DNA of 64,000 nt from Oscheius dolichura (Eukaryota > Nematoda > Chromadorea > Rhabditida > Rhabditidae). A program made the translations under genes and the position numbers. This document shows, piece after piece, positions 15,666-27,218 of this stretch; the stretch's first letter is position 1; each line of letters opens with the position of its first letter. The notes under the pieces are model-generated. The model searched no databases and had not been told where the DNA came from. It worked only from the letters and a program-made list of their open reading frames with translations. The DNA lies in contig OW051497.1 of the NCBI GenBank assembly GCA_932521035.1, positions 5,146,001 to 5,210,000 of the forward strand, given 5' to 3'.

Positions 15666-18243
15666 TCACGAACCTGAGTCTCCCTGTGCTCCTAACCAGC
15701 TTTCCATTTCCTGGGCCTCACTTTCAGTAGGAATCTGTATTAAAATATTAGTTTTGTGAACACAACTAATACCTTGTTTTGAACTGCAGTAGACAAACCA
15801 ACGGCCGCCTGTTGTTCATTATTAGCAGCGTAGGAGGAAGCAGTAGTCACTTCTAAATAAATATCGACTTGTTTGAGAGTGGCCTACTCATGTTGTTTAA
15901 TTGCTGTGAAAGAGACTGCTCTGCTCCCAGATCAATGAGGTTATCTCCTCCCTGCGGGGCGACGGTAGGTTCTGCCGGGCGACCATTTCTAGTGCGTTCA
16001 TATTTCTCGAATAGACTGTTGAAGTCGTCGTTAATAACGAGAAGTTCAGCTGAATGATTGAAGAAATATCAATGCTCTGGAGATTTACTTACAAGTGACT
16101 TCCTCATTGCTGACAGTAGTGAGAAGACCCATAACTCGACGCTGCATCTGCTTGCAAGTGGCATTCAGTTCCGAAAGCAGTTGCAATTCATCGACGGTCT
16201 CCTTTCCGGGGGTAATCTCAGATAGCATCTCACGGAACACCTGGAAATTTGAAAATGGCCGAGATAAACAATACTCGTACCTTGATGTTCGAGTTGACAA
16301 CGTCCAGATCCTTGCGGAGCTTCTGTAGCTGTTCGGGGCTAGCACTAATTGGATCTCCTTGGTTTACGTTCACAACCTCATAGCTCTGGAATAATCTAGT
16401 AGCCGGAGAACGCAATTAGGTACTTTAAAAATAGGAAAGCTTTAACCCAAAACTAACGGAGGATAACTTACAGCATGGCCGCTTGGCTGCGCGGGATGGG
16501 CTCCCTGATGTGGTTGGGGCCAAGGAGCTGGTTGGGTGTGCACGGTCTACAACACAACATCAACATGCATCACAACAAACGCTGTACTGAGAAAACTCGA
16601 AAGATACCTACCTTCTTTGGGGTAATGATAGGAGCGAGGGAGTCCAGATCAGCGGCTGGAAACTCTACTCCTTTCGCCTTGAGATCTTCGTAGACTTGGA
16701 CAACTCCTTGAAGATCAGGTTGGTTCTTGAAAGCATCGGCCCAAGCCTGAAACAAAAGCCTGATTCTCCCTTCTTCAATCACAGGATGCCGTATCCGAGC
16801 GGATATGTTTTCCTCATAGACCTTTAACAGTCCTAGATTCTCCGATAAGGTCTGAGAACGTTTTTGCAGCGTAAGAAGGTCTAGTTTTCGCCTGTCCCAA
16901 AGATTGTTCCATTTATCCGAAGCTCTAACTGGGTCACCGCGATGAAGTAGAAGTACGCTGTCACAAGGTCAGCGGAACATTTTCTTGACCACGCATTGAA
17001 AATCAAGGTCGTTATGCTGTTCGCTTACTGTATAAACCAAACAAAGCTAACTGAGGGCCTCTAACGCCTCTAACAATATGTTGCGGTACAGTGCTCTTCA
17101 GTTTCTTATTGTTATTCCTTGCAAGGAAGAAAAGGAATATAAGCTACCTGAATCAAAGTGAGCACTCTCTCCTGGATAATTTGGGGAGCTTCAAACTTGG
17201 GTCCAATGAGCTTCACCAGATCCAAAATGAAATCCTTCTGACAGACCAGATAATGGAAATGGCGGTAACAGTTCTTCACACAAGTCTCCAACACGGTCAG
17301 TGTGTACATAACAATGGCGTTGTTCTTCGACATACTGCTGTGCAGTCTCTTCTTTATAGCCCTAACGGCATCTTTTGCCCTGAAACAGAATATTTTGTCT
17401 CAATATATCAACATACATTTCCTCGGAACTGTTGATGAAGTCACAGATTTCCATATTAAGTCCCCAGTTCTCTGTAGCCAGATGGGCAGCATCGGTAGCT
17501 TGTTCTGAAAACCTTCAGAATCTTCGGGAATAAAACGTCAGTCCGTGCGAAGTTCTAATGCCACGTATACCTAAGGACTGGTTCCTGGTGTTGCTTGTTT
17601 TGCAAAGTTAACTATTACGAAATAGAAACCTAAGCTGACGTTGCTTAACGGAAGTCGCGAACGTGATAGTTTAGCCCAAGTAAAAAAGTCAACCAGCATG
17701 TTAGCAAGTTACTGACATAAAGCGCAAGCGTGTTATCCACAATGGTAATATACAGGGCGTTCCCCGGCCTCTCTATCTATTAATTTATAAAAAAATCTGA
17801 TTTTTAGATTAAATAACATTCCTATTTCATATATAGTTCTTTTCCAAAAAATAGAGATACAGTAATTTGCCTCCGTTCGAGACCATTTGGGATCGGAGAA
17901 CAAAATCGCAAAATTTGCCTGATTTTCAAGAAAACCCTGATTACTGTATCCCTATTTTTTGGAAAAGAACTATAGCCCCCCTTTGCATTCTCTTTTTTAG
18001 GGGGCCAGACAGTCTGTAAGAGCAAGTCTATACGATTTCTCACGAATAAATAGGAAACGACTGTTCTCACGCCATTAGAGATTTCATAAACTGGATACTG
18101 TACTACAACAAACCAATTTTGGCTCCCACAGGTGTTGAGAACGGATTTCCTTGAAAGAAGTCGGAGACCTGCTCGCCTACTTTAGCAGCAGCTTCCTTGG
18201 CACTTTCCATCGTCTTAGCAACTTGATCGCCGACGTTACTCAT
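15666..18243 (-). CDS. TOM1: TOM1-like VHS/GAT endosomal sorting protein
   Basis: Adaptor that binds ubiquitinated cargo and endosomal partners during sorting to lysosomes. Ten exons give about 407 residues: 18114-18243, 17417-17504, 17148-17379, 16612-16746, 16472-16546, 16281-16385, 16093-16240, 15888-16049, 15773-15852, 15666-15734. After a 30-residue amphipathic leader, FFQGNPFSTPVG starts the VHS domain (NWGLNMEICDFIN, TVLETCVKNC, WADAFKNQPDL, LDSLAPIITP). A His/Pro/Gln linker follows, then the helical GAT domain (PEQLQKLRKDLDVVNSNI to MGLLTTVSNEE) and an acidic tail with NLIDLG (clathrin-box-like) and EMESWLG, as in TOM1. The ATG lies directly after a TTTTCAG acceptor, suggesting trans-splicing. 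The first intron carries a small inverted-repeat element. Confidence 0.93.
17832..17974. mobile_element. Short MITE-like inverted-repeat element
   Basis: A 143-base element whose 35-base ends are inverted copies with a single mismatch (start TATAGTTCTTTTCC, end GGAAAAGAACTATA). It encloses about 73 bases without coding capacity. The TA at each edge would fit a Tc1/mariner-type target duplication, which is inference. It lies in the first intron of TOM1. Confidence 0.8.
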
Positions 18244-19428
18244 CTGAAAACACATTATATACATACATAAATGGGTGTAAGAATTGAGGAAAGTTGGGTA
18301 GAATGCAAATTTAAAAACTAATAATGATAATGAGAGGGAATACTGAAAAACAGGCGATAGGGCGTGATATCAGAGTAGAGGACGGGAGAGTCTATCGATT
18401 TTTATTTCAAAATTTTGCATGCAAAGCTCCTAATTCGGCCTTATCCAACTGAAAGCGGTCAACGATGGGTATTGTGGTGAGGCAGCAATCGATTCCTCCG
18501 CGGCCTGGGCTAAAGGCCAAACAGCTGATTCATAAGTTAACCGGACACATTGTTAGTTGGTTGTCATAAGACACGATGGGAAAGCCTTTCTTAATCAGGG
18601 GGTTCTTCCAGTCACGGGAAATTTTGAAATAGACGGCGCAATCAGTGCCGTTCAAGAATAGAAGGTGGGCTTTAGATCGAACGAACATTTGGGGCAACGG
18701 GAGAGCTCAAAATTTACCAATTTGCGATAAGATAGCCGCAAAGAAATGTTTACAAACGGTGTTCCTGGGTAATCAAGCAGCCTTTCGCCGACACCTTAAA
18801 AAGAGATCTTGACCCAAATCCTTAATCCAAATGGCTAGCTCCCTGTTCCCTTTTCACAACCTCGAGCCAAATCAGATCTCCGGGGTCAAATCGTTGACGT
18901 GTCCTCCTTAAAGATTTGCGACAACGTAACCCAGAGAAGATCTTGATGAGGGGCGCCTGCCATCGCTCCTGCTGGTCAAGGCCTGGCCCGCCCGTAAACA
19001 ATCCCACAATTAATGCCATCGGTATAGATTAGTTATAAGAAAATGACTCCTTACAATAAGAAACCTAGCATAGTTTCCTTGCAAAACCATACTCTGGTGT
19101 TGAGAATTATCATTAGCTTAGTGCCCGCGGGAACGGAAATGTCGTGTTTTGTTTGGTCTTCGCGGGACTTCGTTTGCCTCGGGCTTTTTGACATTCGTCT
19201 TCCGGGTATAACCCCTGTCCTTTATGGGGATCTACTCCAGCCTTGAAGACCTGAAGGATGACCCCGAGACAAAATGCCATCCTCTTGCTGTGCGACGCGG
19301 CGTCGCCGAACTGCTGAGCCAATCACAGGGGCCAGAACGGGGAGGCGGAGTCATTCGTGGACCAATAAGAGAGGCCCACATTGCGTACAAGCGATCGCTT
19401 CCCGTGCTGTCCACTCTTGGCGGTTGTG
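18244..19428. other. Divergent promoter region between TOM1 and pdi-2
   Basis: About 1.2 kb separate the two divergent start codons, so both promoters are here. No coding frame is convincing. The last 120 bases before pdi-2 contain two CCAAT boxes, one of them in an ER-stress-element-like arrangement listed separately. Confidence 0.5.
19362..19380 (+). promoter_or_regulatory. ER-stress-response-element-like site upstream of pdi-2
   Basis: CCAAT, nine bases, then CCACA stands about 50-65 bases before the pdi-2 ATG. The mammalian ERSE consensus is CCAAT-N9-CCACG, so this is a one-mismatch fit. A further CCAAT lies near 19318. Induction by the unfolded-protein response would suit a PDI gene, but ERSE use in nematodes is not something the sequence can show. 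Confidence 0.35.
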
Positions 19429-21750
19429 ATGTTCAAACTCGCCGGTCTCTGTCTTCTGATCCTAGGGGCTTCTGCCGCCACCGTCGAGGAGGAGGAGAAT
19501 GTCATCGTTCTTACCAAGGTAAGGCTTTATCAATTTGGTCTAAAATTTTGGGCGATATTGTCTAAACAAATGGGTTCAAACATTCAAAAACTTTACCCAA
19601 CATCGCAAAAAAAAGAAGTTAATTTGCAGATTTTTTAAATCTGAAAAGCTGTTGAAAGAAATTAATGTCCTTATTGTCAATGTATATAACAAATCCAAAT
19701 TACAGGACAACTTTGACGAGGTGATCAATGGACACGAGTTCGTCTTGGCCGAATTCTACGCTCCCTGGTGCGGACACTGCAAGGTAAAAACTTGTGATGA
19801 TAATCTTTAACTTGCTCATTATTTATAGGCTCTTGCCCCAGAATTCGCCAAGGCCGCCACACAGCTCAATGAAGAGGGATCTGCCATCAAGCTCGCCAAG
19901 TTGGACGCCACCGTTCACGGAGACGTCGCCAGCAAGTTCGAGGTATATTTCTATAAGCTCTATTTTTTGCAATTTATCCTTTTTAGATCCGCGGATACCC
20001 CACCTTGAAACTTTTCCGAAACGGAAAGGCCACCGAGTACAATGGAGGACGTGACTCTGCCGCCATCATCGGATGGCTGAAGAAGAAGACCGGACCCGTT
20101 GCCAAGGAGCTCAAGACCGCCGATGATGTCAAGGACCTTCAGGAGTCCGCCGATGTCGTCGTTATCGGATACTTCAAGGTATGTTTCGGGCAGTGTTCCT
20201 CAGCGGCTCCTTATCGGTTTATAAGCGATACCACGCGATCAATTAGAGCTCTTTTCAAAAAAAAACGGCAGCTTTCTAGGAAAATAATTGCTGGCATATT
20301 GATTTTCACGTGGCGAGCAGGAGGGATGCGACCTTGACCCAAGTTTTCAAGATCGCTGCGAAGTAGGCCGCGACTGATTCTCGCGAATAACTGCCCCATT
20401 TAGTCGACCTATCAGGATTAAAAAATGATTACGAAACAACCCCCCGATATGAGTTTTTTGTTACAAAAACTCTTATCTGCGCATGGGCACTACCCGGCAC
20501 GTGGATATTTACTCAACCACGCAGACCATCCTGCCGGAGAAGACGGGCAGCGGTGCCCTACAAAAGTTTATTTGTTCAGCTACCTTCTGTAGAGACAGTC
20601 GCCGTGGCAAAATATGCGATACTGTGCAACTGACCTGTATCAAATGTTAATATTTTCAGGACCAGACTTCTGCCGACGCTAAGGCCTTCCTCGAGGTCGC
20701 CGCCGGAATCGATGACGTTCCCTTCGGAATCTCCTCTGAGGATGCCGCCAAGAAGCAGCTCGAGCTCAAGAAGGAAGGAATCGTCCTCCTCAAGAAGTTC
20801 GATGACGGACGTGTTGAGTTCGACGAGAAGTTCGCCGCCGATGCCATCAAGACCTGGATCCAGGCTAACCGCCTGGCCCTCGTCTCCGAATTCACCCAGG
20901 AAACCGCTTCTGTCATCTTCGGAGGAGAGATCAAGAGCCACAATCTTCTCTTTGTCTCCAAGGAGTCTTCCGAATTCGAGAAGCTCGAGTCTGAGTTCAA
21001 GAACGCCGCCAAGGAATTCAAAGGAAAGATGCTCTTCGTCTACATCAATACCGATATCGAGGACAACGCCCGTATCATGGAGTTCTTCGGACTGAGAAAG
21101 GACGACCTCCCCGCCATCCGCCTCATCTCCCTCGAGGAAGACATGACCAAGTTCAAGCCCGACTTCGACGAGATCAACACCGAGAACATCGTCAAGTTCA
21201 CCAGGACCTACCTCGACGGAAACCTCAAGCCCCACCTCATGTCCGAGGAAATCCCCGAGGACTGGGACAAGAGCCCCGTCAAGACCCTTGTCGGAAAGAA
21301 CTTCGAACAGGTACAGAAAAATGTTTTTCTTTTACTGATATACCAAATTACAGGTTGCCCGCGACAACACCAAGAACGTCCTCGTTGAGTTCTACGCCCC
21401 CTGGTGCGGACACTGCAAACAGCTCGCCCCCACCTGGGACAAGCTCGGAGAGAAGTATGCCGACCACGAGAACATCGTCATCGCCAAGATGGACTCCACT
21501 GCCAACGAGGTAAACCTTCTATTCAATTTTCCATAAACATTTCCATTTCCAGGTTGAGGATGTCAAGGTCCAATCCTTCCCCACCATCAAATTCTTCCCT
21601 GCTGGATCCAACAAAGTCATCGACTACACCGGAGACCGAACCATCGAAGGATTCTCCAAATTTTTGGAAAGCAACGGAAAGGACGGAGCCGGGCCATCTG
21701 AGGATGACGAGGCCTCCGAGGAAGGAGAGAAACCCAAGGATGAGCTCTAA
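19429..21750 (+). CDS. pdi-2: Protein disulfide isomerase
   Basis: ER-lumen enzyme that forms and rearranges disulfides and, in nematodes, serves as beta subunit of collagen prolyl 4-hydroxylase. Seven exons (19429-19518, 19706-19783, 19829-19942, 19987-20178, 20660-21310, 21354-21509, 21553-21750) give 492 residues, the usual PDI length. It has a signal peptide ([16 protein letters not shown]) and two thioredoxin domains with active sites [11 protein letters not shown] at about residues 50 and 400. Two non-catalytic b/b' domains lie between them, and the end is an acidic tail plus KDEL retrieval signal. Codon use is strongly biased to C-ending codons, as in highly expressed nematode genes, unlike its neighbours. 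Intron 4 (20179-20659) is ten times longer than the others and holds no recognised element. AATAAA-type signals lie after the stop, near 21970. Confidence 0.97.
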
Positions 21751-22624
21751 GCTACTGGGTCAACTACACGGGCTTCTTCTATTGTTCCCCATTCTATCAA
21801 CTCCTCGTTGTTAATTTTTCCTGTTTTGCCTTCTCTTCTTATTCTTGTCATTTCTTGTGATCCGCCCTTCATGATGAATGGTTTAATAAGTATTTATTCG
21901 CAAATCATCTCATGGCGTCGTGTCAATTGCACTGGGTTCTATTTTTTTCCTTAAGAGAATATTTCGTACAATAAATATTCTATATTTATCATTCTGTTAT
22001 TTGATCAGCTTGGGGAATGGAAATTAAAAAAGTAGCAGGAATCCCCGATGAAATCATATAGAAGAAATATGGATCAGTTGGGATAAAGGAGTACCAAGTC
22101 TAACGAGTACTTTAATAGCCTACACCTTACCTTTTATTTTGATACAGATCAGCAACTTTAGAAGTAGTAATCTCTACGGCACTATCTTTGAGCAACTGCG
22201 CTTTGTTCTTTCGAATACACAACATGTATGGGAACGCGATACAAGGCTTCTTTCTATTTCCGCTATATTGGCTCATCTATGCTGCTGTCAGCATTTGAAA
22301 ACGGTGACTCAATGGGACCCAAAGGGGAACTTTACAACAGAGATAAACACAAAGAAATAGCAGCTGTTGCTCGTTTTATTTTAAAAATCTTTCAGGAAGT
22401 GAGTCATTCTAGCGTTGTTTGGAGACTTGATTGGCCAACTTTTGTCCTCCTTCAATGCAGGGGTACTTTTAGCTTACTTCAATTTGTCGAGAGAAAGAGT
22501 GTCGTCAATATGATCTTTATCTACTTTTCACTACGCTACATACAAATACAAGTTGCTGACACAGTCAGGTTCGCTACTGTAACATGACAACCAAAATGCG
22601 GAAGTAGAATGATTCGTAAGTATT
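21751..22624. other. Intergenic region between convergent pdi-2 and pfk
   Basis: Contains the 3' UTRs of both genes. A 119-codon plus-strand frame at 22228-22587 is open but matches nothing I recognise and has no clear splice context, so it is not called. Confidence 0.5.
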
Positions 22625-25600
22625 CTACTCGATGATGGGCTCCTCGAACTCTGCTTCCGTGTGATATATTGAAGAATGCTTAGCGAGAATCCGGAGAAGA
22701 GGTCTGATCTTGAGCCACCATTGTGTCTTGGGTAGACGGAATTCGAAGTCTGTCTCCTTGTCGAGAATGTTGACCGGAGTGAAGACCTGTCAAATGAGGG
22801 AATTATGATATACCATAGAAAAACATACCAATCGTCTGCCCGTTAATCCAAGAAGCGTCACGCTGTCGGGAGTGTTGGCATCAACCTTTTTGTCTTTTGT
22901 AAGAGCATTCTAAAGGGGCGTTTCTTTTTTTTTTACTTTGCCCCACTCACTTTAGCTTGTGTGATAAGATATTCCAGGGCACGCGCAGCCAATTTGGTTC
23001 CCAAGTTTCTATCGAACGGAGATGGGCTTCCTCCCTGTTGAGCATGCCCCAGGACGTTAATACGGGTTGAAAACTGAAAACATTTAAGGATCACGACTGG
23101 AAAACAGGAATCACCTCGCCCTTTCCTTCTTCAGAGAACAGCTGCTGTACAAATTCAGTAGTGTAGTTCTTGTTAGCGTATTCATTTCTGACAATCAGAT
23201 ATCGTTGGACTCCCTTTTCCATTTTTGTCGCAATAACCTAGATGGTATCGATAATTAATGACATTTTTGACCAGAACTAACTCTAACGTCGTCAATAATA
23301 TCCTGTACGTCGAACTTCTCCTCGTAAATATAGGCATTATCTGCTCCAGTTGCCAAGGCGGAAAGGGTAGCCAGATATCCACAATATCCACCCATTGTCT
23401 CAATTATGAAAACCCTGTCAACATCAAATCCACTTCATTCGTCAAAAATACTACCTCCTCTTGGTTCCCGTAGCAGACTGTTTGATTTTGTCAATCACTG
23501 AGCAGATTTCATTGAGAGCTGTATCCGATCCCAGGGAGACGGACGTTCCAGGAACATTGTTGGAGATTGTGCAAGGGATAACACACATCGGAATGCAAAG
23601 TGCCGGGTATTTCCCCCTGTTCCGTTCGAGGATTAGGGCCGAATGATATGCCTGCAAAATCATATTGAGTTTGCACTGAAGGTCATTTCTTCAATTCCCC
23701 CCCCCCCCCCCCCCCCCCCCCATTTATGCGAGAAATCGCACATCTTCTATAGACACCGAACGTTCAGCCACTTCTATAAATCACATTTCCGCTGCCGTCG
23801 AGGCGAAGGGTGGGCGGTGGTCTACTAATTTCCATTCAGGTTGAGCTTGAACACCCCTTTTATATGATCTCTTAGTAAAACGCCACGTATTTCTCATTTT
23901 TGGATTCCACTTGATGTTTTCACGATTCAACAAAACGTTTAAGCCACTGGGTCACCTAATGTTGCTGCGTTTCGCTCTTCTCGCTCTACTCTGCTTCGCC
24001 CTGTCAGCTAGTGCTGGTAGAAAGCCTTACTATCATTTTACCACGGTAGGTTATCCGCATCTATGTGGCGTACTAATATTTTACAGTACAAGTGGATCCA
24101 TCCGAGAGATGCTCGCCTACTCTACGAAAGGAAACCTTATGCCATGGACGCCGTCCCGTACGTAATGGGAAATTGGAAGGTTAGAGGATGATAGAACCAG
24201 GCAACGTAATAAAGATGTCATGTATAAAAGAGCTAACCTCAAATCCTCCAATGAGCAAAAGAGCGTGAATGTTGTACTTGGCCAGGTTCTCCGCAATCTT
24301 CGGAAGAGATTTGTCATTAGGTAACTGCTTCTGTGTTCCCAAGAATGATCCTCCGTACATTACCCAGTTTGTTACGTCACTCCATTGGAACTCCTAAACC
24401 AGAATATTGGTCAACATGTTCAAGTGAACTTACTTTGAATTCCCCCTTAGCCAGGCCTTCAAACGAATCTTGAATTCCGTAGACTTTGGCGTGGTGATAG
24501 AGACCCATCCTCACAAAGGATCGAACAGCAGCGTTCATTCCTCCAGCGGGAGCTCCGACGTTCATCACGGCCACATTGAACTGGTGTCCATCAGAGAGAT
24601 TGTCCTTCTCTACGGTACGCAGCTTGGTCAGTAGCTTGTAAGTCTCTAGATTCCTTTGGAAGCTGCGCCCACGGAGATGTACAGCCTGCTCCCAGTTCTT
24701 CTCGTTCATGGCCTTTTGTACAAGTTGAGTTCTTTCCACACATTTCATAAGGTTAACACGGACCATTTGATTTCCATCGATAGAAATAACACAGGGCTCC
24801 GATTCCTGAGGATACAAAGTAAAAGAAAGCACTAATTTAACCAACCGGTGTCATTTCCATCAAGGCGATGACAGCTTCGGCTCCCATTCGGCATCCAAGA
24901 AGACGGTCAAATGCTGATGGCGCTCCTCCGCGCTGTACATGCCCAAGCACGGTAACCTGAGAATTTAAATAAGTTTGATAAAAGGAATAACAACATACTC
25001 TAGTATCGTAATTGAGTGTTTCCTTAATGGTATCCTTGACCATTTCTGCTGTAATGGGGTTTCCTTCGTGATCAATAGCTCCCTCAGCAACAATAATGAT
25101 GTTCAACCGCTGACCTTCAGATCTCATCTGAATCAATTGATACTGGAAAGTAAACAAGTTTTTCTGACCTCTTGTAGCTTTCTGCATAGGATCTCTTTCC
25201 AGTTGACAGGAGGAGCCCATTCTGGTATAAAACAGAAATCAGCTTCAGCTGCTAAGGCGGCTACAAGCGCTAGGTAGCCACAATGGCGACCCATTACCTG
25301 TAAAGCATGTATGTTTTAAAAATAACGCGAAATTTCTTACCTCGACGACGAAAGCCCTTTGGTGACTCTGAGCAGTGGCTACTACAGCATCAATGGATTC
25401 GATAATCCTCTGTAGGGCGGAATCTGTGCCGATGGTCATGTCTGTTCCGCAGAAATCATTGTCAATCGACCCGACAAGTCCAACAATTTGAATATTTGGG
25501 TGTTCGTTTGCCATTTCTTTAGAGATCTAAACAAAATTGACTGTAAAATAACAGTTTCGCCAAACCCTGTCAGTCTGTACAAGCTCATCAATAAGTCCTG

Positions 25601-26252
25601 TCCAATCCTTTCTGAACTGGTTGGCTCCAGTAAGTGAACCATCTCCTCCGATGCACACGAGATACGTAATCCCTCTTTTGATTAAGTTGTGGGCCGCCTG
25701 AAAAAGCTCGCGGATGTCACGTCTCTGTCTGGCTGGTTCAGAATCGATAGAGCAAAAAACGGAAAGGAGCACCAACCTTTAGACGTCCTTCTCGGACACG
25801 GAAATCTGCACAACGGGCTGAACCAATGACAGTGCCTCCCTAAAAGTTAGAAATAGAAAATCAAAATGAATAAGAACCTTTTGAATAATATCCGAAACTG
25901 AGTTCCAATCGGCCTCAACAATGTTGTCCCCTCCGTCAACCATTCCTTGATAACCTTCTCTGATAAAATAAACTCTGCATCCGAAATAGATACCCATTCG
26001 AACGACAGATCGAACGGCGCTGTTCATTCCTTGAAACAATCGGAATTTTAAAATAAAGATGAATATTAGCGGACCTTGCGAATCGCCTCCGGATGTAAAG
26101 ACGGCAAGAACTCTTCCTTTGTAGAGGTTAAACTGTAGGTCGGATCCTTCTTTTCCCATCGTTGGGATGATCGAGTCTTGCCGCATTTGGGATCGTTTTC
26201 TAATAAAATCGGGAAGGCTTCCAATATCATCGTCGGAGTGAAAGTCAGCCAT
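22625..26252 (-). CDS. ATP-dependent 6-phosphofructokinase
   Basis: Cytosolic glycolytic enzyme converting fructose 6-phosphate to fructose 1,6-bisphosphate. Sixteen exons give about 808 residues, the normal two-halved animal form: 26075-26252, 25878-26029, 25777-25839, 25566-25697, 25341-25526, 25169-25297, 24999-25127, 24846-24956, 24434-24805, 24238-24393, 23455-23651, 23282-23414, 23115-23237, 22951-23073, 22829-22909, 22625-22786. The catalytic N half has [35 protein letters not shown] (catalytic Asp) and [10 protein letters not shown]. The C half is the allosteric duplicate, with LLIGGFEAYHS, NNVPGT and MGGYCGYL, in which catalytic residues have changed. The ATG follows directly on a TTTTTCAG acceptor. 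The 586-base intron 23652-24237 contains a run of 25 Cs and a gene on the opposite strand. Confidence 0.97.
23697..23721. repeat. Homopolymer run of 25 C (25 G in the pfk transcript)
   Basis: An uninterrupted run of C on the plus strand in the pfk intron, about 45 bases upstream of the 3' splice site used at 23651. The exact length is uncertain because such runs are prone to sequencing and assembly error. Confidence 0.9.
23959..24191 (+). CDS. Small secreted protein, nested antisense in a pfk intron
   Basis: Two exons (23959-24045 and 24087-24191, intron 41 bases with GTAGGT...TTTACAG ends) encode 63 residues. The first 20 are a textbook signal peptide ([20 protein letters not shown]). The mature part begins [17 protein letters not shown] and is rich in Tyr, Arg and Trp, has a second RKPY near the middle, and ends MGNWKVRG. 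It has no Cys and no clear dibasic-amidation series. No family is recognised; a secreted peptide or neuropeptide-like role is only a guess. The gene lies wholly inside an intron of phosphofructokinase on the other strand, about 50 bases from the adjoining pfk exon. The signal peptide, the exact frame across a typical-length intron and the clean stop make a real gene likely. Confidence 0.65.
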
Positions 26253-27218
26253 CTGAAAAAGGTATCAATACAGGCGGCAGACATAAGGAACTGTGTGATA
26301 AACAAGACAAGCAAAGCACGAGGAACCCGTCGAAAAATCGAAAGTACAAAGTTCGAAATCTAAAACAAAATATGATGTTGCGCATCTTCCATGCTCAATA
26401 GGCGTACGTGAGAAAAGCGGAGCGCCCCGGCAGAGAGGCCAACTGCCCTTCGATCACTGCCGGCTTTCTAGTTACAGCAGAATTGATTCCGCATGAGAAG
26501 GAAGTAAGCTGGCCACTAAATAAAAACCACAACACTTGTTATCGCTTGAGAAATGTCTTCCCCGATGCAAAGGGAATTGAGAAGTGGGAAGGAAATGTCA
26601 GGCTGGCGTACTTTTGATGGATGGCAGCGCTCTTTTAAAAATTACCCGTTTTTGATAAGGGGGGAGCAATAAATAATCAAGGAATGGCATCAGAGCACAT
26701 AGTAGAGAGGACAGGTAAAGGGGAATGGTTGAGCAAGCGGGGTGATTTGCCGGTGTTCCAGGGAAAGCGAGGGAACATCTCTGACGCGGATGTTTTTCGC
26801 TTGCGCGTTCCACTTTAACAACGAAATGTAAAACTTGAGTGTTTTATTGTTTCCAGGAAGGTTTGGAAATTGGAAATGATGCAAAATGTTGATGGATAAC
26901 TAACGAAAACAACGCGGGACCTTCGTTTTCCAGGGGTAACACATTGCTAATTTGTATTGGGTGGGGCAAGTCAGAACCCAATTCTATAACAATTTAAAAT
27001 TCAAACAACAATTGAGAAGAATAAAATATCAGAGCAATGAGCATCCCCCTAGCGGCCCCTCTGGCGAAATGCTGTGATGCAATTTGAATAACCGAGAGAG
27101 TGAAACCAGACATATTTACTAAGAGAGACAGGAGATTCAGAAAAAAATACAGAAGACAAGAATGTAGCCACAGAAGTGAATAGCTCAGATCACCGGAAAA
27201 TAGAAAGTGCCCAGTCGG
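26253..27218. other. Intergenic region
   Basis: Upstream of pfk and downstream of rhi-1, which is on the same strand. Only short frames without recognisable products are present (26408-26617 plus, 26598-26884 minus), and no repeat was found. Confidence 0.5.

Noticed and set aside
20576-21235. 219-codon minus-strand frame opposite pdi-2
   Set aside because: A shadow of the strongly codon-biased pdi-2 exon 5; the Leu/Val/Glu/Gly-rich product is typical of antisense readings.
22228-22587. 119-codon plus-strand frame between pdi-2 and pfk
   Set aside because: Open, but unrecognised and in the expected 3' UTR zone; no second exon or signal was found.
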